From a virus, in the IMG/VR virus record IMGVR_UViG_3300022227_000004, positions 1 through 52,162 of that record: a stretch of DNA of 52,162 bases, one strand, 5' to 3'. Shown in pieces: positions 41,929 to 50,571 of this stretch. Position 1 is the first letter of the stretch; every line of letters begins with the position of its first letter. The notes under the pieces are model-generated. The model searched no databases, had not been told where the DNA came from, and was given only the letters and a program-made list of their open reading frames with translations. The position numbers and the translations under genes were made by a program.

Positions 41929-42873
41929 ATGTATATAAGAGATGTATTGGTAGAAAAAATTGATTACCAGAAGGAAATTATAGAAAAAGGATCCGACCTT
42001 ATTACATCGTCAGATCCTTTTTTTAGAAATATAATCAAAGCTTCTACTGTATGCTCTGATGCCGTAAAAGAAATGTTGAAGAGCGGTAAAGTTCTTGTAA
42101 GGAATTCAAACAATAAAGCTCATAGCTATTATAGAGGGCCTTCTAGAAATAGAAAACCAGTAGATTCTAATCAGAGCACAGATGATTTTTTTGAAAAATA
42201 CAGAAAGAAATACTGGCCTGATATTCCATCAAGAAGAAAAGCTACATTCTCGTTTTCTGCTAAAGTAACAAGCAGAAGTTTAGATGCTTATGAGGTGAGC
42301 GACTCCGGCTATGGTTCACAGCTATTGGTAGTGATACCAAAAAATGGTACCAAATATTTTCAGTCAAAATATATAAAAGATTTTTTTGATTCAACATTAT
42401 CTAATGATATTAGAGATCATGTATCATTAGAAAGTATAGATCGATTGAAAAATGCTCTTAAAGATGCTGAAGAAGATTTAGAAAATAGAAAAATAGATCT
42501 TTTCAACACACAAAAACAATATGGAAAAATGGCTTTGATGCAAGATGAAATTAAAATGGCTAAGCGAAGAGTAGCATGGGCAGAAATGGATTTAGAATCC
42601 ACTCACGATGAATATATTGCAGCTAAGCAGATGCAAGATCCGAAGAAAATAGAAAAATCAATGGACAGATATTTTAATCAGATCAATTGGAAAATTTCTC
42701 AATTGATTACTGGGAGTCATAAATTTGAAGTCGTAATAGAACACAAAGGTTATTTTGCATTCTCTGTAAAGATATGGGAAGCTTATATAAAGCAAATGAG
42801 AATACCTCCATTGAGAATATTAGAACCAGAATATGTCAAGGCTTTGAATGGTGCTATTAGGAAAATTAAGTGA
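41929..42873 (+). CDS. Paralogue A of a phage protein family (possible ADP-ribosyltransferase fold), with leader
   Basis: The start MYIRDVLVEKIDYQ resembles the shared leader and holds an L-V-E site. The core RNRKPVDSNQSTDDFFEKYR, then IPSRRKATFSFSAKV, then LLVVIPKNGTKYFQSKYIKD, is clearly homologous to the next gene. A long coiled-coil insertion (about residues 175-225) separates it from a C-terminal VIEHKGYFAFSVKIWEAY. The R...S/F-F...E order recalls ADP-ribosyltransferases, and T4 packages such enzymes (Alt) in its head. This functional call is tentative. Confidence 0.55.
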   Translation: MYIRDVLVEKIDYQKEIIEKGSDLITSSDPFFRNIIKASTVCSDAVKEMLKSGKVLVRNSNNKAHSYYRGPSRNRKPVDSNQSTDDFFEKYRKKYWPDIPSRRKATFSFSAKVTSRSLDAYEVSDSGYGSQLLVVIPKNGTKYFQSKYIKDFFDSTLSNDIRDHVSLESIDRLKNALKDAEEDLENRKIDLFNTQKQYGKMALMQDEIKMAKRRVAWAEMDLESTHDEYIAAKQMQDPKKIEKSMDRYFNQINWKISQLITGSHKFEVVIEHKGYFAFSVKIWEAYIKQMRIPPLRILEPEYVKALNGAIRKIK

Positions 42874-43691
42874 AGCTAAGAGAAGCTATATTTAAGAGTG
42901 TTCCATTTGATGAGGTGGAAAAGCATGTTGATTACATACAAGAAAGAGTTGCAGGCAAAGGTTATAAGAAAATGTTGCAGCATATTGTAGCTATTTCTAA
43001 TGGTGCTAGTAATGTAGTCAAGGATATGACAATGAAAAGAATATGCTTGGTAAGAGGAACAGATGCTAAAGGTTCTCCTGTATTTTCTCATTCGAAGAGA
43101 ACAACTGAAAGAAAACCAGTTGATTCTAGAAGAGATATAGATGAATATGTAGAGCAATTTAGAGCTAAAAATTATGGTAGTATTCCATCAAGAAGAAAAT
43201 CAGTCTACTGTTTCTTGACTAATTGGACTCGAGGGAATAGCAAAGCTGGAATGAATGAATATGCTAGAAGTTATGGCAGAAATATATACGTAGTATTTCC
43301 ATTGAACGGTTCAAAATATTTTCAGTCTTTGAAAGTGCCTGACTTTTTGAATTCATGGCCGTATAGTATGGTGGAAGAATATCTTGAATTTAAGAGTAGA
43401 GGTGTTTTTCTCAGTGGTAATGAGCCTGATCTTACAGGAAATAAAGAATCGGCTTTTAGCAAAGTCAAGAAGTCTAAAGACAGAGCAGATGAAGAGCTTG
43501 ATAAATATTTCACTAATTCTAATAATAAGTTTGCTCAAATGAGCAAGAAAAATCATGAAATCGTCATAGAACATAAAGGCTATATAGCTTTAAATACTTT
43601 TGACTTGAATGTATATGCCGAGCTGTATAAGGGAGGAGTGGATGTATTCCACGGAGATCATATAGCATTCTTAAAGAAGCGTATAATATGA
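42870..43691 (+). CDS. Paralogue B of the same family (possible ADP-ribosyltransferase fold), MKLREA leader
   Basis: GTG start overlapping the previous stop gives (M)KLREAIFKSVPFDEVEK. Shared blocks with 41929 are ERKPVDSRRDIDEYVEQF, IPSRRKSVYCFL, YVVFPLNGSKYFQSLKVPDF and EIVIEHKGYIAL. An ICLVRGTD segment upstream could be the ART arginine strand. It lacks the long coiled coil of its paralogue. The pair probably arose by tandem duplication. Leader and location suggest packaging in the head. Confidence 0.55.
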   Translation: MKLREAIFKSVPFDEVEKHVDYIQERVAGKGYKKMLQHIVAISNGASNVVKDMTMKRICLVRGTDAKGSPVFSHSKRTTERKPVDSRRDIDEYVEQFRAKNYGSIPSRRKSVYCFLTNWTRGNSKAGMNEYARSYGRNIYVVFPLNGSKYFQSLKVPDFLNSWPYSMVEEYLEFKSRGVFLSGNEPDLTGNKESAFSKVKKSKDRADEELDKYFTNSNNKFAQMSKKNHEIVIEHKGYIALNTFDLNVYAELYKGGVDVFHGDHIAFLKKRII

Positions 43692-44317
43692 AATTACAAA
43701 CACTTATAATAGAAAACATAATAGCTGAATATTCAGAACTTGTTCTAGAAAGAGCTGAAAATGATTTCAATAGAATAGCATCTAGATTATCCAACAAGTT
43801 ATTTATATTAACCGGTCACCCAAGAAGCGGAAAGAGCACAGTTGTTACTAATTATATTAGACCGAGATCAAAGAATCTAAAGATTGTCAATCCTGATGAC
43901 ATCTCTACTATGTTTACAAAAGATCCTAATGTTCATAAGAGAGGTGCCACACATCTATCTATAAAATCATCTACTAATTTCTTTGCTAAAGCAAGAAAAG
44001 ATAAGGCTGATTTTTTGTATGATTCAACAGGCACTGATACTTCTCGAATGAAGACAATATCCGATAAAGGTTCTAGCAATGGATATAATATTATCGTCAT
44101 AAGTGTTTTTGCTCCATTGAAAACAGCTCTTGATAGAAATGCTAAAGCAGATAGACAAGTAGATCAAGATTATTTAATTTCAGCTTGGAAGGAATCACAG
44201 AGCAATATAAGAAAAGTATGGAATGCCATTAAACCAAAGTTTCATTTCATTGTAGTCAATACGAATGAACGGACAACTTGGTATAAATTCAATGGTAAGG
44301 AGATTGTAAGAAAGTAA
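43688..44317 (+). CDS. P-loop kinase (zeta-toxin/polynucleotide-kinase-like), with leader
   Basis: It begins MKLQTLIIENIIAEYSELVL with I-I-E in the leader. Walker A GHPRSGKST follows at about residue 42, then LKIVNPDDISTMF, FLYDSTGTDTSRM and IIVISVFAPLKTALDRN. This order of P-loop, DD and lid Arg residues fits small phosphotransferases such as zeta-type toxins or polynucleotide/nucleoside kinases. The substrate is unknown. A tagged, packaged kinase would be an injected effector, which is inference. Confidence 0.65.
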   Translation: MKLQTLIIENIIAEYSELVLERAENDFNRIASRLSNKLFILTGHPRSGKSTVVTNYIRPRSKNLKIVNPDDISTMFTKDPNVHKRGATHLSIKSSTNFFAKARKDKADFLYDSTGTDTSRMKTISDKGSSNGYNIIVISVFAPLKTALDRNAKADRQVDQDYLISAWKESQSNIRKVWNAIKPKFHFIVVNTNERTTWYKFNGKEIVRK

Positions 44318-44367
44318 AACGGTTATTTTGTTTTGTAATATGAGGAAACATCTAACCGAGAAAGGAA

Positions 44368-44790
44368 TTGAACAGAAGAAAAACAGAATCACAGTCACAA
44401 AGAGAACTAAATACTGAACTTGGATATTTTGACAAATTATCTGTAGCAGGAAAAAGAGAAGCCTTCAAAGATCTCTACTTAGACTATACTGAAGCTAATG
44501 CGCAAAGGATTCAATCAGATACTAAGGCGTATAAAGCTAGAAAAAGACATATAAGTAACAAACATAAGAAAGATAAGAAGAGATTATCTCCAGCTTTTAG
44601 AACTAAAGGACATTCAGCCTCCGCGGCTGGTATTATAACAATGATTGGTCAATTCCCACTAGGTGAATTTATAGGTGGAAGATCTTATATGGCAATTAAA
44701 GCCATTATAAGTCACGAGATATTTATAACATGGATGACAACTCTCACCACTTGGTGCATAGGTGAATGGGATCATAGAAAGAGGAAATAA
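44368..44790 (+). CDS. Hypothetical protein, 140 aa, likely frameshifted at its start
   Basis: The open frame starts at TTG with AAAGGA only one base away. An upstream ATG (44340) encodes MRKHLTEKGIEQKK, a leader-like segment with L-T-E, in the neighbouring frame. Removing one A from the A5 run in gaagaaaaacag (44376-44380) would join it to this frame. The body is Lys-rich, with a hydrophobic segment (SAAGIITMIGQFPLGEFIGG). A CGGTTA/TAACCG inverted repeat (44320-44325, 44353-44358) lies in the gap. Confidence 0.45.
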   Translation: MNRRKTESQSQRELNTELGYFDKLSVAGKREAFKDLYLDYTEANAQRIQSDTKAYKARKRHISNKHKKDKKRLSPAFRTKGHSASAAGIITMIGQFPLGEFIGGRSYMAIKAIISHEIFITWMTTLTTWCIGEWDHRKRK

Positions 44791-45363
44791 ATGAAACTAA
44801 GAGAAGCAGTAGCGACAGGTGATATACAAGATCTTGCCGATCAATATGCTAACGCATTTGAAGATGGTGATCAAGGTGAAATGCAAAATGTTGAAGGCTT
44901 AATGGCAGCGCAATTAGCTGGTAAAGGTTGGGACAAAGCTGCAACTAAAAGATTTCTAGATGAACTAGCTGCTGCTGGTGATGGATCTGATGTGTATAAG
45001 TTAATGACTAAGTATAACCTCTTCGATAGAAAATATACTCTTGATGAATATTCTCCTACTGATGAAACTAATATGTACAAAGTTCAGATATCCATTCCAT
45101 TGATAGAAAAAGATGCTGCTAAAGCTGATTCTAAAGAATTAGTTTCGTTTTTGAAGGAGAAGGGAATCAAAGTAATTAAAGCAAAATCTAAATCAACATC
45201 TCCTTTCAAAGTAGCTGATAATACAGTTATGGATGTTGATCTTGATATGATCATCAAAACTAAGATGGAGCGTGACGAAATTTTTAATGTCATCGAGCCA
45301 AGATATGAACTAGTAAGTTGTGAAGAAATTATAAATGGCAAAATAAGGGATGGAGGAATGTAA
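44791..45363 (+). CDS. Protein with MKLREA leader, 190 aa
   Basis: Begins MKLREAVATGDIQDLADQYA. The N-terminal 75 residues are helical, and the C-terminal part is alpha/beta (MYKVQISIPLIEKDAAKADS, then VDLDMIIKTKMERDEIF). No domain recognised. It is the largest tagged protein of unknown type. Its stop overlaps the next ATG. Confidence 0.65.
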   Translation: MKLREAVATGDIQDLADQYANAFEDGDQGEMQNVEGLMAAQLAGKGWDKAATKRFLDELAAAGDGSDVYKLMTKYNLFDRKYTLDEYSPTDETNMYKVQISIPLIEKDAAKADSKELVSFLKEKGIKVIKAKSKSTSPFKVADNTVMDVDLDMIIKTKMERDEIFNVIEPRYELVSCEEIINGKIRDGGM

Positions 45364-45452
45364 TGAGACTAAGAGAAGCTATAGCTAAATTTTTAGATTT
45401 TGACAAGAAAGAAATGAATCTTATTAAAAAATTATTCGGAAAGATAAGTTAA
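45363..45452 (+). CDS. Mini-gene with MRLREA leader, 29 aa
   Basis: ATG overlaps the previous stop (TAATG) and its own stop overlaps the next ATG. The product starts MRLREAIAKFLDFDKKEMNL and ends in a basic amphipathic helix (IKKLFGKIS). It is little more than the leader plus one helix, so it could be a peptide cargo or a decaying gene. Confidence 0.5.
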   Translation: MRLREAIAKFLDFDKKEMNLIKKLFGKIS

Positions 45453-45754
45453 TGCTACCTAAAACAACAGTAAGAAGAGTGGCTACTGAAGCCGTTGTAA
45501 AAGATGAGCTTCTTGAAATCACGTATAGAAAGAAAGACAAGAATGTTGTTAGAAGACAGGTCAAACCAGCCGAAATCAAAACCGAACAACACGTAGATGA
45601 TTATGGCTATTTGAAAACTGTCACATATCTATATGCCTATGAAAGATCTGCAGGCCATAGAGAAAAACACATTAAGAGGTGGATTATCGATCAATTCTTA
45701 TCAATGAGAGTTATTCCTGCTCCACATGAGAGAATGCCAGCCAGATATACATAA
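45452..45754 (+). CDS. Hypothetical protein, possible WYL-like domain, 100 aa
   Basis: The stretch LLEITYRKKDKNVVRRQVKP, then YLKTVTYLYAYERSAGHREK and HIKRWIIDQF, resembles the WYL fold, where ITYR...R-x-V-x-P is followed by YLxAY...R. WYL domains sense ligands in transcription regulators. No DNA-binding domain is attached. The call is weak. Confidence 0.4.
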   Translation: MLPKTTVRRVATEAVVKDELLEITYRKKDKNVVRRQVKPAEIKTEQHVDDYGYLKTVTYLYAYERSAGHREKHIKRWIIDQFLSMRVIPAPHERMPARYT

Positions 45755-45789
45755 TGTAGTGCTAAATGCACTCTATTAGTTTTGCGTAA

Positions 45790-45797
45790 TATTTATA
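45790..45797 (+). promoter_or_regulatory. Candidate TATTTATA promoter-like element before terminase
   Basis: TATTTATA within AATATTTATAATAAATT lies 35 bp upstream of the terminase ATG in an intergenic gap that has no visible Shine-Dalgarno sequence. Recurrence before other late-type genes supports a promoter role. Confidence 0.35.
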
Positions 45798-45831
45798 ATA
45801 AATTGTATAGTTATAACAAATTAAAAAATCT

Positions 45832-47478
45832 ATGACAGCAGAACAGACAGAAGAATATATCAAGTGCAGAAGAGATCCGACTTATTACTTGAAGACGTAC
45901 GGAAAAGTAAGACATCCAACGAAAGGTCTCTTGACTTTTGCACTATGGAATTTCCAGGAAGAATGCGTTTCAGATTTTTTGTCACATTCTTATAATGTCA
46001 TACTCAAAGCTAGACAATTAGGCTTATCAACTCTATGTGCTGGGTATGTGTCTTGGATGATGACATTCTTCAAGAATAAAGAAATATACATCATTGCTAC
46101 TAAAGCTGATACAGCTACTAACTTGGTTTCAAAAATTAAAGTGTTCTTAGAAAATATGCCTGATTGGATGCAACCAAAGTTAGACATAGATAATAGAAGA
46201 AGTATAGAATTAAGCAATGGTTCAAAGGTCAAAGCCGCTACATCCACCGCCGATTCAGCAAGATCGGAAGCTTTGTCATTGCTAATCATTGATGAAGCTG
46301 CATTCATTAAAAATATGGATGATATATGGATTGCAGCTCAGCCAACTCTATCAACTGGGGGAGATTGTATTGCATTATCAACTCCAAATGGTATGGGAAA
46401 TTGGTTCCATAGAACATACGCTGATGCCCAAGTAGGACAGAAATTTGAAATGGCTGGTAAAATGGTCAATTTCAATTCCATTAGATTGCACTGGAGTTTA
46501 CATCCAGATAGAAATCAAAAATGGGCTGATGATATGAGAACTAAGATTGGACAGAGAGCGTTTGCACAGGAGCATGACTGTGACTTTCTACAATCTGGTA
46601 ATAATGTAATAGATGTAAATGATTTAAAGTGGTATGAAGAAAATCCAACAACAGCCGACGGGCATGATATAACTGAATGTCCTCATGTTAGAGAGCCAAT
46701 TGAAAAAACAGGTTTCGATAAAGGATTTTGGATTTGGAAATATCCTGATTACACAAGACAGTATTTAGTTTCAGCAGATGTATCAAGAGGAGACGGATCA
46801 GATTATTCTACTTGCCAGGTCATAGATGTTGAAAACTATGAGCAGGTTGCAGAATATAAAGGTAAAGTTCCTACCGATGCATTTGGACATTTGTTAGTGC
46901 AAATTGCTGTTCAATATAATAATGCGTTGTTAGTACCCGAAAATAACTCTATTGGATGGGCTACAATACAGAAGATTATTGATTTGAATTATAGCAACTT
47001 GTATTGGACAGATAAAACAAAAATGTATGTAGATGTTACTAGAACTACAGACATTTATGATCCATACGATAAGAATAAAAAGAGTTTAGTTCCTGGTTTC
47101 ACAACTTCATCGAGAACTAGACCAACAATGATTGCTAGAATGGAAGAAGATATTAGGAATCATGAAATAGAGCTACATTCGATGAGGTTGCTTAAAGAAT
47201 TTGAGACATATATTTTTGAAAATGGCAAGCCCGATCACATGCAAGGCTATAATGATGATTTAATTATGGCTCTAGCTATTGGGATGTTTGTCAGAAATAC
47301 AAATCTCAAGATTCATGAATTGGGCGGAGAAATGCAGAGAACAATGTTGAATAACATCTCCTCTGTTAACAATCCTTATGAACTTGGTGTTATAAAGCCA
47401 GAAGATTATAATAAAGTACCCGAGCAATATACAATGAAGACTCGACAGAGTGAAGAAAATCTTCTTTGGCTGTTATAG
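45832..47478 (+). CDS. Terminase large subunit (T4 gp17-like)
   Basis: The 548-residue packaging motor has an N-terminal ATPase with a P-loop KARQLGLST (residues 59-67, lacking the usual Lys before S/T, as in some phage terminases), Walker B LLIIDEAAF, and a C-motif ALSTPNGMGNWFH. The C-terminal RNase H-like nuclease shows SADVSRGDGSDYS (catalytic Asp), LLVPENNSIG and YNDDLIMALAIG. It translocates DNA into proheads and cuts concatemers. The portal gene follows shortly downstream. No small subunit is obvious beside it. Confidence 0.95.
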   Translation: MTAEQTEEYIKCRRDPTYYLKTYGKVRHPTKGLLTFALWNFQEECVSDFLSHSYNVILKARQLGLSTLCAGYVSWMMTFFKNKEIYIIATKADTATNLVSKIKVFLENMPDWMQPKLDIDNRRSIELSNGSKVKAATSTADSARSEALSLLIIDEAAFIKNMDDIWIAAQPTLSTGGDCIALSTPNGMGNWFHRTYADAQVGQKFEMAGKMVNFNSIRLHWSLHPDRNQKWADDMRTKIGQRAFAQEHDCDFLQSGNNVIDVNDLKWYEENPTTADGHDITECPHVREPIEKTGFDKGFWIWKYPDYTRQYLVSADVSRGDGSDYSTCQVIDVENYEQVAEYKGKVPTDAFGHLLVQIAVQYNNALLVPENNSIGWATIQKIIDLNYSNLYWTDKTKMYVDVTRTTDIYDPYDKNKKSLVPGFTTSSRTRPTMIARMEEDIRNHEIELHSMRLLKEFETYIFENGKPDHMQGYNDDLIMALAIGMFVRNTNLKIHELGGEMQRTMLNNISSVNNPYELGVIKPEDYNKVPEQYTMKTRQSEENLLWLL

Positions 47479-47491
47479 TGGAGCTAAACTA

Positions 47492-47635
47492 ATGAAATTC
47501 GTAGAAGAAATCGCGAGAAAGCTTTCAAAAACAGAATTTAAACCCCGTCCTGATGTCAAAGCTAATGGTAATATGAAGAAGATTAGAAAAATGACTCAGG
47601 AGATTGCTAACCGCGAGAGGGATAAAATAAGGTGA
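47492..47635 (+). CDS. Small basic protein with leader-like start, 47 aa
   Basis: GGAG eight bases before ATG 47492 supports this start rather than a longer frame overlapping the terminase. The product begins MKFVEEIARKLSKTEFKPRP and is Lys/Arg-rich. The start partly resembles the shared leader (MK-hydrophobic-x-E). It lies between terminase and portal genes. Confidence 0.55.
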   Translation: MKFVEEIARKLSKTEFKPRPDVKANGNMKKIRKMTQEIANRERDKIR

Positions 47636-47642
47636 GGAGTTA

Positions 47643-47882
47643 ATGAATAATTCGAATCAGAGAAGTAATGGGTGGGGTGAATACGAAAAATTAGTATTAA
47701 ATGAATTAGAAAGATTAAACAAATGGTCAGAATCATTCGCCAAACACGTTGATGAAGAACTCACAAAAACAAAAGTAGAAATAGCAACACTAAAAGTTAA
47801 AGCAGCAATGTGGGGCGCATTGGCAGCAGCAGTTGCAGGGCCTATTGTAGCAATAATTGCAAACATACTCATAAAAGGATAG
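47643..47882 (+). CDS. Coiled-coil plus transmembrane protein (holin/XhlA-like)
   Basis: A 79-residue protein with an N-terminal helical region (EKLVLNELERLNKWSESFAK), a coiled coil, and a C-terminal transmembrane helix (MWGALAAAVAGPIVAIIANI) ending in a basic tail. This is the layout of XhlA-type or small phage membrane proteins linked to lysis. A second membrane protein (25874) is also holin-like, so which one is the holin is unresolved. Confidence 0.5.
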   Translation: MNNSNQRSNGWGEYEKLVLNELERLNKWSESFAKHVDEELTKTKVEIATLKVKAAMWGALAAAVAGPIVAIIANILIKG

Positions 47883-47897
47883 AAAGGTATAAGGATA

Positions 47898-49619
47898 ATG
47901 GATAAATTTGATGTTCTTAAGAGGCTAGTTACAGGTAGAAAAGCAGGGTATAAAGTTCCCACAGAACGCCCGGGCCAAAGAGCTCAGAAACGAGCTTTCG
48001 ATACTTTTAGTAGAGCTGCTACATCTATATACAACCAAGCTTTAGCGGGTGGTGTTGAAAGACATGAACGAGTAAAAGATTATGAAGAAATGGATGCTAC
48101 TCCTGAAATTTCTAAGGCGTTAGATATATATGCTGATGATGCTTGTACTTATTCTGAAGAAGGGATCGTACTCAACATAGAATCTGATGATGAGAGAATT
48201 ACAGGAGAATTAGAAGAGCTATTCTTTGAAAGATTAGATATTGAATTCCATTTATGGAATTGGATAAGAAACATGTGCAAAAATGGTGACAACTTTGGAT
48301 TATTGGATGTTGTCGATAAAGAAGGTGTCCTAGGATTAATATCATTGCCAGTATTAGAAATAGAAAGAGAAGAAGGTTATGATGGTGACCCTAACTCATT
48401 AAGATTCAGATGGACTGCTCAAGGTAACACCACATTTGATCCATACCAAATATCACATATGAGAATTCTAGGTGATGACAGATTCCTGCCTTATGGAAGA
48501 TCAATCTTAGATCCTGCAAGAAAAATATGGAAGCAGTTATCTTTAGCTGAAGATGCAATGCTTATTTACAGAATGACAAGAGCTCCTGAAAGAAGAGTTT
48601 TTAAGATTGATGTTGCAAATATTCCACCCAACCAAGTAGAACAATACATTATACAGACAAGAGACAAGCTCAAAAGAACACCTTTGGTAACAGAATCAAC
48701 AGGACAGTTGGATTATAGATTCAATCCTATGTCAATTGATGAGGATTTCTTCCTTCCAGTTAGAGGTGATAGAGGATCTGATATTGAGACTCTACCAGGT
48801 GGAACTAACCAGGGCGATATAGAAGATATTGAATACATTCAGAATAAGCTATTCATTTCACTAGGTGTACCAAAATCATACCTTACAGCTGAAGAAGATC
48901 TTGCTGGTAAAGCTACATTGGCACAGGAAGATATTAAGTTTGCTAGAACAATTCAGAGAATTCAGAAGATTATTGTTTCTGAATTAGCTAAAATTGGATT
49001 AATTCACTTATTCTTAAGAGGATTTGATGAAGAAAAGATATATAATTTTGATCTTAAACTGACAAATCCTTCTACTGTTATGGAAATGATGCAGTTAGAG
49101 CTTGTCGAAAAGAGATTTGATATAGCCAATACTATGGCTGATTCACACCTAGTATCAGATTTATACACGCAGAAAGAAGTATTGAGGTTAACTGATAATG
49201 AAATTGTTAAAGGTAATGAGCTTCTATTGGACGAAGCAAGAAGAAAGTATATACTCCAATCGATTGAAAGTGGTGAAGAACCTCCTGCTGAAACAGAAGA
49301 ACCAGAAAGAAAAGATCCTCCTAAGGAAAATCAAACAGATACAGGACCTTCAGCTGTTCCAGATCCATTTGGTACTAAGGACCTTCCAGGTGTTCCAAAT
49401 GAAGATTCCTTGGGGACTGATCATCAAAGCGGAGATTTGATTCGAAAGGGTAAGAGCAGAAAAGATCCATTCAACAAAAGTATATCAGATGTTATGCGAC
49501 ATGATAGAAAGATTGATAAGATATTTGAGACATTACAGAATAATAGACCTACAAAAAGTTTGTCAGAAGATAAAGAATTCAAAGCTGCATTCAAAAATCG
49601 GAACAACAACAGACGATAG
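47898..49619 (+). CDS. Portal protein (T4 gp20-like)
   Basis: The 573-residue protein contains MDATPEISKALDIYADDACT, then NWIRNMCKNGDNFGLLDV, RILGDDRFLPYGRSILDPA, RMTRAPERRVFKIDV and LFISLGVPKSYLTAEEDLAG, all typical of T4-like gp20 portal subunits. Twelve copies form the DNA channel at the head vertex and dock the terminase. The C-terminal tail is Pro/Glu-rich and probably disordered. AAGGA lies directly before the ATG. Confidence 0.95.
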   Translation: MDKFDVLKRLVTGRKAGYKVPTERPGQRAQKRAFDTFSRAATSIYNQALAGGVERHERVKDYEEMDATPEISKALDIYADDACTYSEEGIVLNIESDDERITGELEELFFERLDIEFHLWNWIRNMCKNGDNFGLLDVVDKEGVLGLISLPVLEIEREEGYDGDPNSLRFRWTAQGNTTFDPYQISHMRILGDDRFLPYGRSILDPARKIWKQLSLAEDAMLIYRMTRAPERRVFKIDVANIPPNQVEQYIIQTRDKLKRTPLVTESTGQLDYRFNPMSIDEDFFLPVRGDRGSDIETLPGGTNQGDIEDIEYIQNKLFISLGVPKSYLTAEEDLAGKATLAQEDIKFARTIQRIQKIIVSELAKIGLIHLFLRGFDEEKIYNFDLKLTNPSTVMEMMQLELVEKRFDIANTMADSHLVSDLYTQKEVLRLTDNEIVKGNELLLDEARRKYILQSIESGEEPPAETEEPERKDPPKENQTDTGPSAVPDPFGTKDLPGVPNEDSLGTDHQSGDLIRKGKSRKDPFNKSISDVMRHDRKIDKIFETLQNNRPTKSLSEDKEFKAAFKNRNNNRR

Positions 49620-49622
49620 ATA

Positions 49623-49648
49623 TATTTATATAAAGTGATATATTTATA
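49623..49648 (+). promoter_or_regulatory. Tandem TATTTATA promoter-like elements
   Basis: Two copies of TATTTATA (49623-49630 and 49641-49648) lie 18 bp apart in the gap between the portal gene and 49684. This is the strongest instance of the recurrent motif and precedes the prohead-core genes, where a late promoter would be expected. Confidence 0.4.
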
Positions 49649-49683
49649 TCATATTAGTGCTAGCTAATAAAAAGAGAGATTGT

Positions 49684-50559
49684 ATGCGACATAGAAAATT
49701 GAGTAATATTGGTATTATCTTTGAAGCGTTAAATAAGTGTGTGACTTATTACTCTTCAAAAGATAAGATTAGCGAAGGTGCTAAGGTATTTTCAGTCATA
49801 AGAAAATACTTCTTGGATAGTAGCACTTATATGCATGAGATATATAAGGAAATCTACTCTCCAATAATTTATGGACAAACTAATAATCACTACTATGCTT
49901 CTAAGTATCTTCAATATATGATTGAAGAATACAAGGGCATAGATGAAAATAGATTGCATAAAGAAGTTAAATCTCTTATATCTGAATTGGATAGCTTTGC
50001 CAAGCTTTCTTCAAAGCAGATTTTAAATACAAAAATCAACACATATAAGGTTTTGGCAAGTTTTAAAGTATTAGCTGATTCAGCTTGCAATAGAGTAAAA
50101 TTAACTCCTCAAGAAAGATTAAGATGTGAACAGACAGTTATGGAGCATCTTATTAACAATGAGGAAGTAAAGCGCATTAATGAAAGTAGCGCAACCATTA
50201 CTAGCAGTAGAAAACCATTGGAAGAAATGGAAGAGCAACAACTAACTTCATTCATTGCTGTCAAAAAGTTCAAGGAAAAATATAATGTTAGTTTAACGAC
50301 CGAACAGAATGATTTCATGAACAGATATCTAACCACACAGGAAAAACCATTTTACAGATGGGTAGAAAAGAAACTTAAGAATATTGTCAAAGAAATCGAT
50401 AACAAGATGGACAATGTTGAAGATGAAAAAATAGAAGAAAAGCTATCACTCGTAAAAGAAAGATTTGAATCAATTTTAAATAAAAGAAAAGTAGACGAAA
50501 CAGGAATGACTGACATACTTCTTGGATTTGATCTATTCAATTGTCTCAAATTATTTTAA
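49684..50559 (+). CDS. Hypothetical protein in the prohead gene cluster, 291 aa
   Basis: The ATG at 49684 is preferred over a GTG at 49657, because an AG-rich stretch (aaaagagaga) lies just before it. The product starts MRHRKLSNIGIIFEALNKCV and is largely helical, with several charged coiled-coil regions near the C-terminus. In T4, prohead-core genes 67 and 68 lie between gp20 and gp21, so a scaffold or core role is possible. No sequence match is visible. Confidence 0.6.
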   Translation: MRHRKLSNIGIIFEALNKCVTYYSSKDKISEGAKVFSVIRKYFLDSSTYMHEIYKEIYSPIIYGQTNNHYYASKYLQYMIEEYKGIDENRLHKEVKSLISELDSFAKLSSKQILNTKINTYKVLASFKVLADSACNRVKLTPQERLRCEQTVMEHLINNEEVKRINESSATITSSRKPLEEMEEQQLTSFIAVKKFKEKYNVSLTTEQNDFMNRYLTTQEKPFYRWVEKKLKNIVKEIDNKMDNVEDEKIEEKLSLVKERFESILNKRKVDETGMTDILLGFDLFNCLKLF

Positions 50560-50571
50560 GGAGAATAAATA

